Of a DNA stretch of 64,000 nt, positions 29,162 through 37,570 are shown one piece after another. Both the position numbers and the translations under genes were made by a program. The notes under the pieces were generated by a model that did no database searches, had not been told where the DNA came from, and saw nothing but the letters and a program-made list of their open reading frames with translations. How positions within the stretch are numbered: the stretch's first letter is position 1; every line of letters begins with the position of its first letter. Origin of the DNA: JBBSDP01 sp963754335 (lineage in GTDB: Bacteria; Planctomycetota; Phycisphaerae; Tepidisphaerales; Tepidisphaeraceae); assembly GCA_963754335.1 (NCBI GenBank), contig CAVWFQ010000004.1:372001-436000 (forward strand), written 5' to 3'.

Positions 29162-29472
29162 TCACCCTCTCAAATCCCTCCACGCATCGGCATCCAGCGT
29201 ATTCCGCTGGCGGAACAGAAGCATGACCAGGCCCAGCGCCAGCGACGCCTCGGAGGCGGCGATCACCAGCACGAAGATCACAAACGCCTGTCCCGGAAAG
29301 ATTGCCGTGATAATGCGCCGAAGGCGATGAGATTGATCGCCACGCCCTGAAACATCAGCTCCGTGCAGAGAAACATCACGATGAGGTTTCGCCGGCACAT
29401 GAAGCCGAGCAGGCCGATGCAGAACATGATCGCGCCGACGGCCAGATAATGTTGCAGTGAGAGTTCGGTCAT
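29162..29472 (-). CDS. nuoK: NADH-quinone oxidoreductase subunit K (one frameshift)
   Basis: From the ATG at 29472: MTELSLQHYLAVGAIMFCIG, then CRRNLIVMFLCTELMFQGVA with the conserved Glu of helix 2. One frame later the third helix appears (FVIFVLVIAASEASLALGLV, with the second conserved Glu), ending at 29162. The indel is near 29305. About 103 residues, the normal size. It starts four bases after the nuoJ stop. Confidence 0.92.
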
Positions 29473-29476
29473 CGCT

Positions 29477-30425
29477 CTAGGTTTCCGGATAGGCCTTCTG
29501 TTTCGGGTTTTTCGTTCCATAGACCGGAATGCTGAACGGATCGTCGTTGATCGGCGTCGCCGTCGCGGTCACCATTTCCGGCGTCCCGCCGGTGATTTGA
29601 TCCGGCGTAATGACGCGCCGCCGGGCGATCAGGATCGCGCCGACCATGCTCACTGTCAGGATCAGCCCGGCCAGTTCCAGGTTCACGAGCTGATTCTGGA
29701 AGAGATAGACGCCCAGTTTCTGCGTTTCGCCGGAGGCGTTGCGATCATCGTCATCGTCCTGAATCTGCGGCGGCGACAACATGTCCCTTGCGGTTGCACG
29801 GCCCGGCCAGCCCCTGCGCCTTGTCAAAAATCACGAAAAGCAGCACGCCCATCAGCGCAAATCCGACCACCGCCGCCACAAACGGCTCGCGGCTGACGGC
29901 ATCGTATTCGCTCGTTCGCAATGACCGTCGTCGTTCCCGCGGCTTCGGCGCTGGCCTGCGAGGCCAGCATGATGACGAAGACATAAGTGATCAGGATCGC
30001 ACCGGCATAGATCAGCACCAGCGCCGCGGCCATGAATCCCGCCGAAAGGAGGACGAACAGGCCCGCCGACGCGAAGACCGTCAGGATGAAATAAAGGGCC
30101 GAATAGACCGGCGCGGGATGGGTGACGACCCGCACCGCGCCGCCGATCGCGACGGCGGAGAAAATCCAGAAGTAAATGTAGTCCCGCGATCGCCGAGCCC
30201 CGTCACACTGATCAGCGATGCCGCCAGGATCAGCCCCGCGAGAATCAGGAAGACCATGCCGACGCCGCGCGTGATTTTCGGCCGGCGGCTCGGCAGGAGC
30301 AGGAAGGTCGCAATGCCCGCAAAGACGCTCAGAAAAAGGATGAGTGCCGGCGACAAAATCGGTCCGGCCCCTTCAGCCAGCAGGCTCGGGAACAGACCGT
30401 TCGCGAATGAAATGGAGCCGAGCAT
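29477..30425 (-). CDS. nuoJ: NADH-quinone oxidoreductase subunit J (several frameshifts)
   Basis: The start is the ATG at 30425 (MLGSISFANGLFPSLLAEGA). An unusual N-terminal pair of hydrophobic segments precedes the NuoJ core, found in the next frame (HPAPVYSALYFILTVFASAG; AALVLIYAGAILITYVFVIM). The C-terminal helix is in a third frame (LVNLELAGLILTVSMVGAIL), with stop at 29477. At least three indels. About 315 residues, longer than most NuoJ proteins because of the N-terminal extension and a polar linker. First gene of the local nuoJKLMN operon; nuoA-I are not in this window. Confidence 0.85.
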
Positions 30426-30608
30426 GATGTAAACGCAACGGCGGACGCACGGGTCTTTACCGACCCCTTCGACCCACAAAAGGCCGAAGCCGAGAAGCGT
30501 CCGCCAATGAAGCGGCAGAGTCTAAGAATCCCCTTCTGCGATTGCAAGACGGGTCGTGAAGGTTTTCACAAAGGGTGAGCCCAATTTTCCGGGAGCGGCG
30601 AGCTTCCC
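30426..30608. other. Leader of the nuo operon
   Basis: Region upstream of nuoJ with no convincing gene. It should contain the operon promoter; no clear boxes were identified. Confidence 0.4.
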
Positions 30609-30782
30609 CCCGGTGGGACAGACATTCCTGTCTGTTGCGGTCCGGGGAGTGGAGGCGGTACTCCGCCTCCCGAGCCGATCCGCTCTCTTGCGAAAGTGCG
30701 CGGAATGTCGCGTCGCGTCTGCTCGGCCGGCAGGAATGCCGACACTCGCAGCCGCGTATCAGACAGGAATGTCTGACCCCCT
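30609..30782. repeat. Composite REP-like element of several hairpins
   Basis: Outer units ACAGACATTCCTGTCTGT (near 30614) and TCAGACAGGAATGTCTGA (near 30760) are each self-complementary and also complementary to each other. Between them lie GGAGGCGGTACTCCGCCTCC and CGGCAGGAATGCCG hairpins. No gene runs through the block. Confidence 0.8.
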
Positions 30783-30908
30783 AAGACCTGATGCCAGCCA
30801 TGTTCGAATTTAGCCGAATTTGGGCACACACTTCGGAATGCGCCGAGGTAGCGGCCGCGATATCCTTTAACCCCCGGCGCATCGCCGCCGTTCGATTATC
30901 ATAAGCAC

Positions 30909-31144
30909 ATGCACCGCGACTACACGCCAATCATTCCGATGTGCGTCATTGGAAGTGTAATAATCGTTCTCGGCGCAAAATCGATCCATGATGGCTTGTT
31001 CATCGGAAGAATGGAAAGCCAATCGTCCGATCCGTTGAACCAATTCGTTTCTGGGCCTTTCTGACCTTTATATTTCTGATCGCGGCGTCATTTTTTGGGG
31101 GCGCGATCCTCGTGTGGTTAGAAGGTGGGGGACTGACGAAATGA
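30909..31144 (+). CDS. Small two-helix membrane protein, frameshifted
   Basis: An ATG at 30909 gives MHRDYTPIIPMCVIGSVIIV with one membrane helix, running to GRMESQSSDP. A one-base shift then gives IRFWAFLTFIFLIAASFFGG and AILVWLEGGGLTK, a second helix, to the stop at 31144. About 78 residues once joined. Both helices are coherent, so this is probably a real gene with an indel near 31040. Function unknown. Confidence 0.55.
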
Positions 31145-31163
31145 ATTGTAACTCGCCCGATTA

Positions 31164-31498
31164 TCAGCGAGAGCGCGACGGCATTCGCACAGGTTTTGGC
31201 TTCGCGACCGTCCCGCATTCCGGGCATCGGTCCGATGTGGCGCGGAGATCGTAACCACATTCCCGACAGTGTCCGACTCGGGTTCGTTTGCGGCCGCGCC
31301 ACGTTCGCGCTGCAAAAATGACTGAAGGCGTCAAGCCCAGCACAACCATAACCAATACATAATGACGCGCGTGTCCTCGACCTTAACGGCATGCTCAAGC
31401 TTAATTCGCACGCAGTAGCTTCGTCCCCATAGCACGCAAGTTATCACGAACAACGCCAGCAGCACTGCGGACAGAATGGTAAAAAGCCGACGACGCAT
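31164..31498 (-). CDS. Small membrane protein with C-terminal zinc ribbon, frameshifted
   Basis: From the ATG at 31498: MRRRLFTILSAVLLALFVIT, then CVLWGRSYCVRIKLEHAVKV, the standard N-terminus of a planctomycete family. After a one-base shift near 31345 it continues as VVLGLTPSVIFAARTWRGRK and the zinc ribbon HCRECGYDLRATSDRCPECG to 31164. About 110 residues. Its N-terminus is close to that of the 33959-34435 protein (both RxLF-x-LLS ... LW-x-RSY). Function unknown. Confidence 0.7.
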
Positions 31499-31667
31499 CC
31501 GCGAGATTGTACCGCGCCAGACCCTCAGGCGAGCAGTGCCACGAGGTCTGCAATTTCCCAAACGCGACTGCTCAACTTCGCTTCAATCGACTTGACGCGG
31601 AAAATGACGGCGGCGCAGCTAGGTGCACTTCTGGATTATCCAGCTACGCGCCTGTCGATTTCCTCTC

Positions 31668-31934
31668 TTAACGCTCAACGCGAATATAACTCCTCTTTGC
31701 GGCGGGAAATCTTGAACAGGAGCTAACGGAGGAAACAGAGAAAACTGGGTTTTGGTCCTTCTCTGTTGCCTCTGTTGGCTCCTGTTCAAATTCTCTCCGC
31801 CAGTCGACACAGCGGCGGTGAAGAGCAGATGACGAAATCAGAACAAACAAGGTCGTCGCAAGCCAGTATGGAATCGCGATAAACCTAAACTGATCTTGTT
31901 GAATCGTGAAGTACGACCCGCCGCCGAGTCCCAT
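31668..31934 (-). pseudogene. Truncated member of the planctomycete small membrane-protein family
   Basis: 88 residues starting MGLGGGSYFTIQQDQFRFIA. The segment IAIPYWLATTLFVLISSSAL is the second membrane helix of the same family as 31164-31498 and 33959-34435, but the usual N-terminal half is missing. Its 3' part is built from an imperfect palindrome (31712-31789) read as FEQEPTEATEKDQNPVFSVS. A half REP element and a group II intron lie just upstream, so the 5' end was probably lost by rearrangement. Confidence 0.5.
31712..31789. repeat. REP-like 31-bp imperfect palindrome
   Basis: TTGAACAGGAGCTAACGGAG (continuing GAAACAGAGAA) and the opposite arm ending GGCTCCTGTTCAA pair with three mismatches. 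It overlaps the 3' end of the truncated gene 31668-31934. Confidence 0.75.
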
Positions 31935-32461
31935 CGCACTCCACCCGTTTTTTCTGATCCGCGTTCATCAGCGTTTATCCGGTGCATCAGCGTAGCCGTT
32001 TGATCCAGTGAGATGAAAGGAGCTCACCTTGTAGTTGCCTGTTTGACATGTAGCGGTTCTGGCGTGGCGGGCGGTGACGCCGACCCACGAAGCTCCAGAA
32101 CTGCGAAGGCACGAGCCGTAATAACGTGAACCCATAGCTAGCCTCGTTACGCCAGTCGGGAGTGGCCAGGCAGTCGGATTTGATGAAGCCCAGCGTCGTC
32201 GGTGTAAGCAACAGGCGTTTGCGGCCGACGGACTCCCCGGGGTCGAGAGGGACAGCGCGTGCCAAAGGATTAAACGGTGGAAGCTGAGAGATCCGCCGAC
32301 GCCGGGGTCGTAACCCCAGAGTGTGACGAGGGAATCCATAACCGCGTTGCATGCGTCGACGGAAGTCGGATCGGCCCGTAAGAGCGATGACGCCGGGTAA
32401 CGCCGGTCGAGCAAAGGGGCCGTGCCGGTGCTGTGCCTGAGTAAGAGGAGCAAAGACCCGA

Positions 32462-33772
32462 TTGCAAGACCCTATTGCCACGACGGAAGAATCAGACGGT
32501 GACCTGCCGGAGGCCTTTGCGGTCAACGACAAGGGGCTGCCTGTGAAAGTCTTTGTGCTGAGACAAGGGCTGTACCGCAAAGCGAAGCGAGAGCCGGAGT
32601 TCCGCTTTTACAGTTTGTATGGGCAGATCCTCCGGCCAGACGTGCTGCGTTCGGCGTGGGAACGGGTAGCCAGTAACGACGGCGCACCCGGCGTGGACGG
32701 GGTGAGCATCCAGGCGGTGCGATCCTCCCCCACGGGCGTTGATGGCTTTCTTGCCGAGATATTCGAGGCATTGAAGACCAGGACGTACCGACCGCAGCCA
32801 GTGAAACGCGTGTATATCGAGGTCGAGGCGGACTTCCTGGACTGCTCCATGGGATTTCGTCCGCGTCGCTCGGCCCATCAGGCACTGGAGGAGATTCGAA
32901 AGAACCTGCGCCAGGGCCGGACGGCGGTATATGACGCGGACCTGGCGAGCTACTTCGACACCATCCCCCATGGGAACCTGATGAAGTGTGTGGAAAAGCG
33001 CGTGGCCGATCGCTCGGTCCTGACGCTGATCCGCATGTGGCTGAAGGCGATCGTGGTCGAGGATGACGATGCAGGCGGAAAGGGTGGCCGCAAGGTCAGC
33101 CGTCCGAAACAGGGAACGCCGCAGGGAGGAGTGATCTCTCCACTGCTGGCCAACCTGTACCTGTCCCGTGCGCCGGGATTCGATAAGATGTTCCACCGCA
33201 GCGATGGCCCGTTTCGATGGGCCAACGCCCGGATGGTGCGTTACGCCGACGACTTCGTGATTCTCGCGAAGTTCGTGGGCTGGCGTATCGAAGGATTCGT
33301 CTCATCGGTGCTCGAAGGACGGATGAAGCTGACGATCAACCGAAGCAAGACCCGCACGGTGAAGCTGAGCGATCCGGGCGAGTCACTGGACTTTCTGGGC
33401 TATACGTTCCGGTACGATCGCGACCTGTACGGTGGCGAGAAACGCTACTTGAATGTGTTCCCGTCCAAGAAGTCCTTGCAGAAGGAACGAAACAAGCTGC
33501 GCGAGATGACCGGACCGAGTCGCTGCTTCCTGCCCGTGGTGAGGTTGATCGCACAGGTCAACATGAATCTGCGGGGCTGGGGCGCGTACTTCAGTCGCGG
33601 CTATCCCGCCAAGGCGTTTCGTCAGATCAATAGTTTTGCCGCCCAACGGCTCACCTGGCACCTTCAGCGTCGCAGCCAGCGTCCTTTTCATCCACCGAAA
33701 GGGATCAGTTGGTACGAGCAGTTGCATCGGCTTGGGCTGATGCCGCTGCGCGGTTCTGTCTCGCGACAGTGA
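32462..33772 (+). CDS. ltrA: Group II intron reverse transcriptase/maturase with an internal deletion
   Basis: 436 residues from a TTG. Blocks visible: SAWERVASNDGAPGVDGVSI (RT0), YRPQPVKRVYI, CSMGFRPRRSAHQALEEIRK (RT2a/3), YDADLASYFDTIPH (RT3), GTPQGGVISPLLANLYL (RT4), MVRYADDFVILAK (RT5, catalytic YADD near residue 261), SLDFLGYTFRY (RT7) and the maturase X domain (LIAQVNMNLRGWGAYFSRGY). No endonuclease domain, as expected for class C. VYIE runs directly into EADFLDCS; the roughly 30 residues normally between them, including the KxGKxRPLGIP block, are absent. The frame stays open. The enzyme is therefore probably defective. Confidence 0.9.
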   Translation: MQDPIATTEESDGDLPEAFAVNDKGLPVKVFVLRQGLYRKAKREPEFRFYSLYGQILRPDVLRSAWERVASNDGAPGVDGVSIQAVRSSPTGVDGFLAEIFEALKTRTYRPQPVKRVYIEVEADFLDCSMGFRPRRSAHQALEEIRKNLRQGRTAVYDADLASYFDTIPHGNLMKCVEKRVADRSVLTLIRMWLKAIVVEDDDAGGKGGRKVSRPKQGTPQGGVISPLLANLYLSRAPGFDKMFHRSDGPFRWANARMVRYADDFVILAKFVGWRIEGFVSSVLEGRMKLTINRSKTRTVKLSDPGESLDFLGYTFRYDRDLYGGEKRYLNVFPSKKSLQKERNKLREMTGPSRCFLPVVRLIAQVNMNLRGWGAYFSRGYPAKAFRQINSFAAQRLTWHLQRRSQRPFHPPKGISWYEQLHRLGLMPLRGSVSRQ

Positions 33773-33794
33773 TGCGGAAGAGCAGGCATCGGGA

Positions 33795-33827
33795 GAGCCG
33801 GATACGGGAAATCCGTTCGTCCGGTTC
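33795..33827 (+). ncRNA. Group II intron domain V
   Basis: 33 bases beginning GAGCCGGATACGGGAAATCC and ending GTCCGGTTC. GAGCCGGA pairs with the 3' CCGGTTC, the GGGAAATCC part forms the tetraloop-capped helix, and the AGC triad position is present. It lies 23 bases after the maturase stop. Confidence 0.85.
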
Positions 33828-33958
33828 GACGAGGGGGGACTGAGACGCAATCGGGCGGCTCAGTCCTCTACTCTACCGGCTGACTTATCTTCCAGCGGCC
33901 AATTTGGTCTTCTCAAGGCGGAGATCGTAGGCGATCGATTCTCCGATATAATCTTCCC

Positions 33959-34435
33959 ATGTGGCGCAGAGCCTTGTTCTCGCTCCTTTCGTCGGCGTCG
34001 CTGGTGGCGTGCGTCGGAATCTGCCTCTTGTGGCCGCGGAGCTACTGGTATTTCGACATGGTCGGCCGCCAGGCGTATTCCGGCGTGGGGACGGAGGTGA
34101 TCTCGATGTCGGGCCGGGTGATCTTTTATCACTTCAATGGATACACCGATGAGCCGCCGCCGCAGGTGTGGGGGCGGAACTCGGCGAAGCTCTCTTCGCC
34201 CGTCGGAACGCGGCTCGCGCGCGAATTCGATGTTTCCGGCGGTCCCCATCGGTACAACCGAGCTGGGTTCAGATGGATTTCCGGCCAGGCGTTTGGGCCG
34301 GGTACCGTGATGGAGGTGGTGTCGATGCCGCACTGGTTCCTGGTGACCGTCACCGCGCCGCTCGCGGCGGTTGCCGCGGTTCGACTGCGACGGGAATTCC
34401 GGAGGGAAAAGAAGGAAGTGAAGGAGCGGAAGTGA
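33959..34435 (+). CDS. Planctomycete small membrane protein (no zinc ribbon)
   Basis: 158 residues. An N-terminal helix (MWRRALFSLLSSASLVACVG) is followed by LLWPRSYWYFDMVGR, a beta-rich middle, and a second helix (MPHWFLVTVTAPLAAVAAVR) with a basic tail. It is the same family as 31164-31498 but ends in REFRREKKEVKERK instead of a zinc ribbon. No strong ribosome binding site precedes the ATG at 33959. Function unknown. Confidence 0.75.
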   Translation: MWRRALFSLLSSASLVACVGICLLWPRSYWYFDMVGRQAYSGVGTEVISMSGRVIFYHFNGYTDEPPPQVWGRNSAKLSSPVGTRLAREFDVSGGPHRYNRAGFRWISGQAFGPGTVMEVVSMPHWFLVTVTAPLAAVAAVRLRREFRREKKEVKERK

Positions 34436-34490
34436 ATGGTTCCAGCGCCGCTGGCCGCAACAAAATCGGAGGCAAAGCCGAAGAATTGTT

Positions 34491-34569
34491 GCCGCGGATG
34501 AACGCTGATGAACGCGGATTAGGAAGTTTTCGATTTGCTGATCCGCGTTCATCAGCGTTGATCCGCGGC
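34491..34569. repeat. REP-like 29-bp palindrome
   Basis: GCCGCGGATGAACGCTGATG (continuing AACGCGGAT; 34491-34519) pairs with 34541-34569 at 28 of 29 positions. A half copy (GATCCGCGTTCATCAGCGTT) sits at 31957-31976, next to the group II intron. Confidence 0.85.
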
Positions 34570-34683
34570 GGATTTATCTTTGATTCGTCGCGCTCTTGCG
34601 CTGATTCATTCCTTGCGATTTGGCCGACTATCGATTCGGCGTTACGGTTTCGTCGGTCTTTCCGCACTTCACAGGGAGCTGAC

Positions 34684-35496
34684 ATGAACTTTTCTGCGCG
34701 AACCTACAGTGTTTCGACAATCTATCGAAGCGGGATTCTTTTCATGCTGATCGCGATCAGCGCTGCGTTGATTTCCCGGCCGGCTCGATCGTCGGCAGCG
34801 GAGAAGGAACCCGACAAAGTCCAGCAGATGACCGAGGGGATGCACGAAGCGTTTATGGAGTTCGGCGAAATGGTCGGCGGCCTTTCGGCGGAGCAGAAGA
34901 CCAAGGTGGACGCACTGGAAAAGAAGCTTTCCGCCCGGCTGAAGGCCAATCCTTCTGAAGCCGACGACGCCAGGGCGTTTCAGCAGAAAGCGATGGGGCA
35001 GTTCCGCGAGATCCTCACGGCGGAACAGAAGGCGAAATTTGACGAGCAGATGCACGCCAGCGCCGAGCGTGCAGCCGTGGTGCTGACCGGCAGCAACCTC
35101 AGGCAGATCGGCATGGCGGCGATGAAGTACGCCGGCGATCACAAGGATGTTCTTCCTCCGAAGCTGGGGGCATTGGTGAGCGCGACGCTTGAGCCCAGGA
35201 TGTTTCTGGCGGGCAATTCCACGACGAAGCTGCCGGCGAATCTGGATAAATTCGATGCGAAGGCGAAGGCAGTCTGGGTCAACGAAAATTCCGATTTCGT
35301 CTGGCTCGGCGCCGCCAAGAAGCAGGCCGACCTGCCTGCGAATTTTGTGCTCGCGTATGTAAAGGTCGCCGCCCCGCAGAAGAGCTTTCTCATGGGGGAT
35401 GGAAGCGTGCAGACGCTTGATCCCGATCCGGCCGCCAAGGTCGAGGCGGATCTCAAGCTTGGGAAGAATCCGCCGCCGTCGTTTGGGCAGAAGTGA
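34684..35496 (+). CDS. Secreted protein with LTxxQ (CpxP/Spy-like) helices and an H-X9-like C-terminus
   Basis: 270 residues. The ATG at 34684 has AGGGAG six bases before it; the frame is open far upstream but those residues are not protein-like. The signal peptide covers about residues 1-40 (GILFMLIAISAALISRPARS). A helical part follows with LSAEQKTKVDALEKKLSARL and ILTAEQKAKFDEQM, reminiscent of LTxxQ motifs. The C-terminal half (SNLRQIGMAAMKYAGDHKDV, LPPKLGALV, SFLMGDGSVQTLDPDPAAK) resembles the C-terminal part of planctomycete DUF1559/prepilin-like proteins. Inferred: periplasmic protein of unknown role. Confidence 0.7.
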   Translation: MNFSARTYSVSTIYRSGILFMLIAISAALISRPARSSAAEKEPDKVQQMTEGMHEAFMEFGEMVGGLSAEQKTKVDALEKKLSARLKANPSEADDARAFQQKAMGQFREILTAEQKAKFDEQMHASAERAAVVLTGSNLRQIGMAAMKYAGDHKDVLPPKLGALVSATLEPRMFLAGNSTTKLPANLDKFDAKAKAVWVNENSDFVWLGAAKKQADLPANFVLAYVKVAAPQKSFLMGDGSVQTLDPDPAAKVEADLKLGKNPPPSFGQK

Positions 35497-35519
35497 ACCA
35501 GATCGGTTACGGAGAATAG

Positions 35520-35657
35520 ATGGAATATCTGGCATTAATGGACTCCGTCGAAACGCATGTAACTGTTATTCGACTGCCGGTCTGGTGCCTTCTAGTTGCG
35601 TTTGCGTTCATTGTATTGATCGTTGTTTTCGCGATCTTTCGACGGAAGCGGAAATGA
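35520..35657 (+). CDS. 45-residue single-pass membrane protein
   Basis: From an ATG at 35520 with GGAG six bases upstream: MEYLALMDSVETHVTVIRLP, then a 20-residue hydrophobic helix (WCLLVAFAFIVLIVVFAIF) and a basic end RRKRK. The ribosome binding site and positive-inside tail make it credible. It starts 23 bases after the secreted protein and may be coexpressed. Function unknown. Confidence 0.6.
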   Translation: MEYLALMDSVETHVTVIRLPVWCLLVAFAFIVLIVVFAIFRRKRK

Positions 35658-35849
35658 ACATTTCGGGAAGGGGCATCCACGCGTAGTCAGCCTTCGGGGC
35701 CATTCCGTATCGGGCGTTGAAGACCCTCACCCCGCGCCCTCTCCCAGAGTACTGGGAGAGGGAGGGACTTTTCGGACGGCCGAATCTGTCACGCGCCCGA
35801 CTCCGGTCGCGCCATCGCGCCGATCGGTGGACAGCGCGAATAATTCGCC
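35658..35849. repeat. Spacer with CCCTCTCCC-type REP palindrome
   Basis: CCCTCTCCCAGAGTACTGGG, closing with AGAGGG, lies at 35737-35762 (11-bp arms around AGTA). The same family occurs twice at 41262-41354. No gene is seen in the spacer. Confidence 0.8.
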
Positions 35850-36434
35850 GTGCTGGTCGTGATCCGATGGCTTCGGCGAGCGTGTGTCCGAGCGAGTCTG
35901 TTGCTGTTCGTGTTGCTCCTCTTCTTCGCAATTGGCAGCAAAGCGTCCCCGACCTGCGTTGGATGGCAAACTCCAACACGCGCGCGATGGGTAGGGTTCG
36001 GGTATGGGACGATCCGCGTTGGATCTGCTGAGCTGCCCGAATCGCCATTCATCGGGGTCTCATCGCCATTTCCATCCCCGTTCCCGTCGCCCTGGCCGCT
36101 ATTTGAGCCTGATGCATCTGGTGTCGGGCTTTTGGGCATGTACTGGCACAATCATCGCGCGACTAATACATGGGACGGGATTGCAGATGTCGCGCCGTAT
36201 TGGTGGGCCGAATTCCCCCTGTGGCCGTTGATCGTTGCCGGCGCGATCCTGCCGGCGTGGTCGGCACGTCAGTATTTCCTCAAACGTCGCGCGCTGCGAC
36301 GCTCCGCCAACGGCTTATGTCCGCGCTGCGGCTACGACATGCGCGGGAATCGCGAGCGGTGTTCGGAGTGCGGGTGGAATGGTCGAACTGCTGATGCTCA
36401 AGTCGTGAGCGACGGCACCCCAGCCCACATCTGA
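35850..36434 (+). CDS. Membrane protein with C-terminal zinc ribbon (planctomycete family)
   Basis: 194 residues from a GTG. A first helix is at about 13-30 (RASLLLFVLLLFFAIGSKAS), followed by a beta-rich extracytoplasmic part with PFPSPFPSPW, a second helix at about 125-142 (LWPLIVAGAILPAWSARQYF) and the cytoplasmic zinc ribbon GLCPRCGYDMRGNRERCSEC. The layout matches the other family members here. The start codon is uncertain. Function unknown. Confidence 0.75.
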   Translation: MLVVIRWLRRACVRASLLLFVLLLFFAIGSKASPTCVGWQTPTRARWVGFGYGTIRVGSAELPESPFIGVSSPFPSPFPSPWPLFEPDASGVGLLGMYWHNHRATNTWDGIADVAPYWWAEFPLWPLIVAGAILPAWSARQYFLKRRALRRSANGLCPRCGYDMRGNRERCSECGWNGRTADAQVVSDGTPAHI

Positions 36435-36458
36435 GCGTTGTCGATCGCCGGCGTCTGT

Positions 36459-37570
36459 TCATTCTGTCTTTTCCGCATCGGGCGCGCCGTCGACAGCATA
36501 AGTTGAAAGGTCAATTCCCAGGGTCCGCTCAAGTGACGGGAAAGTGCACGTGGCAAAATATTCACGCGCGGTCTTGCACGTACCTTTTCGCATCGCGAAA
36601 AGAGCCGACGAGCAGCGGGTTTTCACCGCTTCGGCGGCAAAGAGTTTTTGATCCGCGATATCTCGGATTCCCTCGTAAGCGTTGTCCAATCCTTTGCATA
36701 ATGCATCGAATTTTCCCCGCAGGTCGTCGTAGAGCGGGCGAAACTCCGGGAAGTAATTCAGGAATTCATCGGATTCGTTGGCCCGGATGATCTGCATCAT
36801 GCTCCGCGCGCTCATCGAATCCTTCGTGTGGGCCAGCGCGACGTATTGCGGGGACTTGATCTTGATCCGGTTGAAATTGCGGTCGACCGCGATGTATCCC
36901 TCGCACTCCAGGGGATTGATCGCGTTGCAGGAAGTCAAGGATTTCGGCCAGCGTTCCGAGGGGATACGACTTAACCGTCTCCCACGGCCAGCCGGTGAGT
37001 TCCAGTTCCTCGAGCGTGTCGAGTTGGCGGACGCCGTGCAATACAATTCGACTCCTCTGGTGAGGGACGATCACCCGATTGAACGGCGTCATCAGCTCGA
37101 ACATGTAGCAGGCGTTCACATCGGTCGGAAAGGGATAACCCAGCTCCGCCCACGATTCGCCAGAAAAGTTCCTGGAAGGTGAATCCGAAGCCGGTTGGTC
37201 CTTGGGCGTCGGGCAGGCCGGAGGATGAAACGTGCCACGCGTCGCGGTAGTGATAGACGGTCATGAGCGAGCCATCGAGCTTTTCCAGGACACGGGCGGA
37301 TGGCCAGTCGATCGGCGCGGCGTGTACTTCGCCATGATTGAAGAATTTGAAATAGGGGACTGCAATCGGACGCCAGTTGTCGGCTTCGTCGAGGATCAGG
37401 CCACGGCATTCCTGGACGATGCGCTCGGCCATCGGGCTGTTGATCTGGGAATATTTGAGCAGGACGAGGTTTGGATGTTTCCCATGGCGGTGCGCGGAGA
37501 TTCCCTTCTGCTCGGCCAGGGCCGCGAGCGTTCCGCTGTTGCGAAGATATTCGACGACTTCGAGGGTCAA
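36459..37570 (-). CDS. T4 Rnl1-like RNA ligase (two frameshifts)
   Basis: The frame from a TTG at 37570 reads NSPMAERIVQECRGLILDEA and VPYFKFFNHGE, then EKLDGSLMTVYHYRD, nucleotidyltransferase motif I with the lysine that accepts AMP. After a shift near 37140 comes MFELMTPFNRVIVPHQRSRI (motif III region). After another near 36920 come ECEGYIAVD (motif IV) and RIKIKSPQYVALAH (motif V), then a helical C-terminal domain to 36459. Order and spacing follow the T4 RnlA family, which seals 3'-OH/5'-P RNA ends with ATP. The initiation codon overlaps the stop of the lipoprotein gene (TTGA). No polynucleotide kinase gene is adjacent. Physiological target unknown. Confidence 0.85.

Larger units (their letters stand above)
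31982..33876 (+). mobile_element. Group II intron (bacterial class C-like) encoding a reverse transcriptase
   Basis: The element holds a maturase gene, followed by a domain V (33795-33827) and a 3' end CTCTACTCTAC typical of bacterial class C introns. I place the ends at GTGC (31982) and ...CTAC (33876), because the flanks ATCCG and CGGC would join into ATCCGCGGC, the sequence in the intact REP at 34541-34569. The 480 bases before the gene (31982-32461) fit the structured 5' RNA (domains I-III). The 5' boundary is less certain than the 3' one; GTGYG would be the usual start. Confidence 0.75.

Noticed and set aside
23351..30425. Decaying nuo pseudogenes
   Set aside because: All key residues survive across the shifted frames and there are no internal deletions or in-frame stops beyond those the indels create. 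Sequence error is simpler.
34168..34683. N-terminal extension of the secreted LTxxQ-like protein
   Set aside because: The open frame upstream runs through another gene and a REP palindrome. The ATG at 34684 has a good ribosome binding site and starts a signal peptide.
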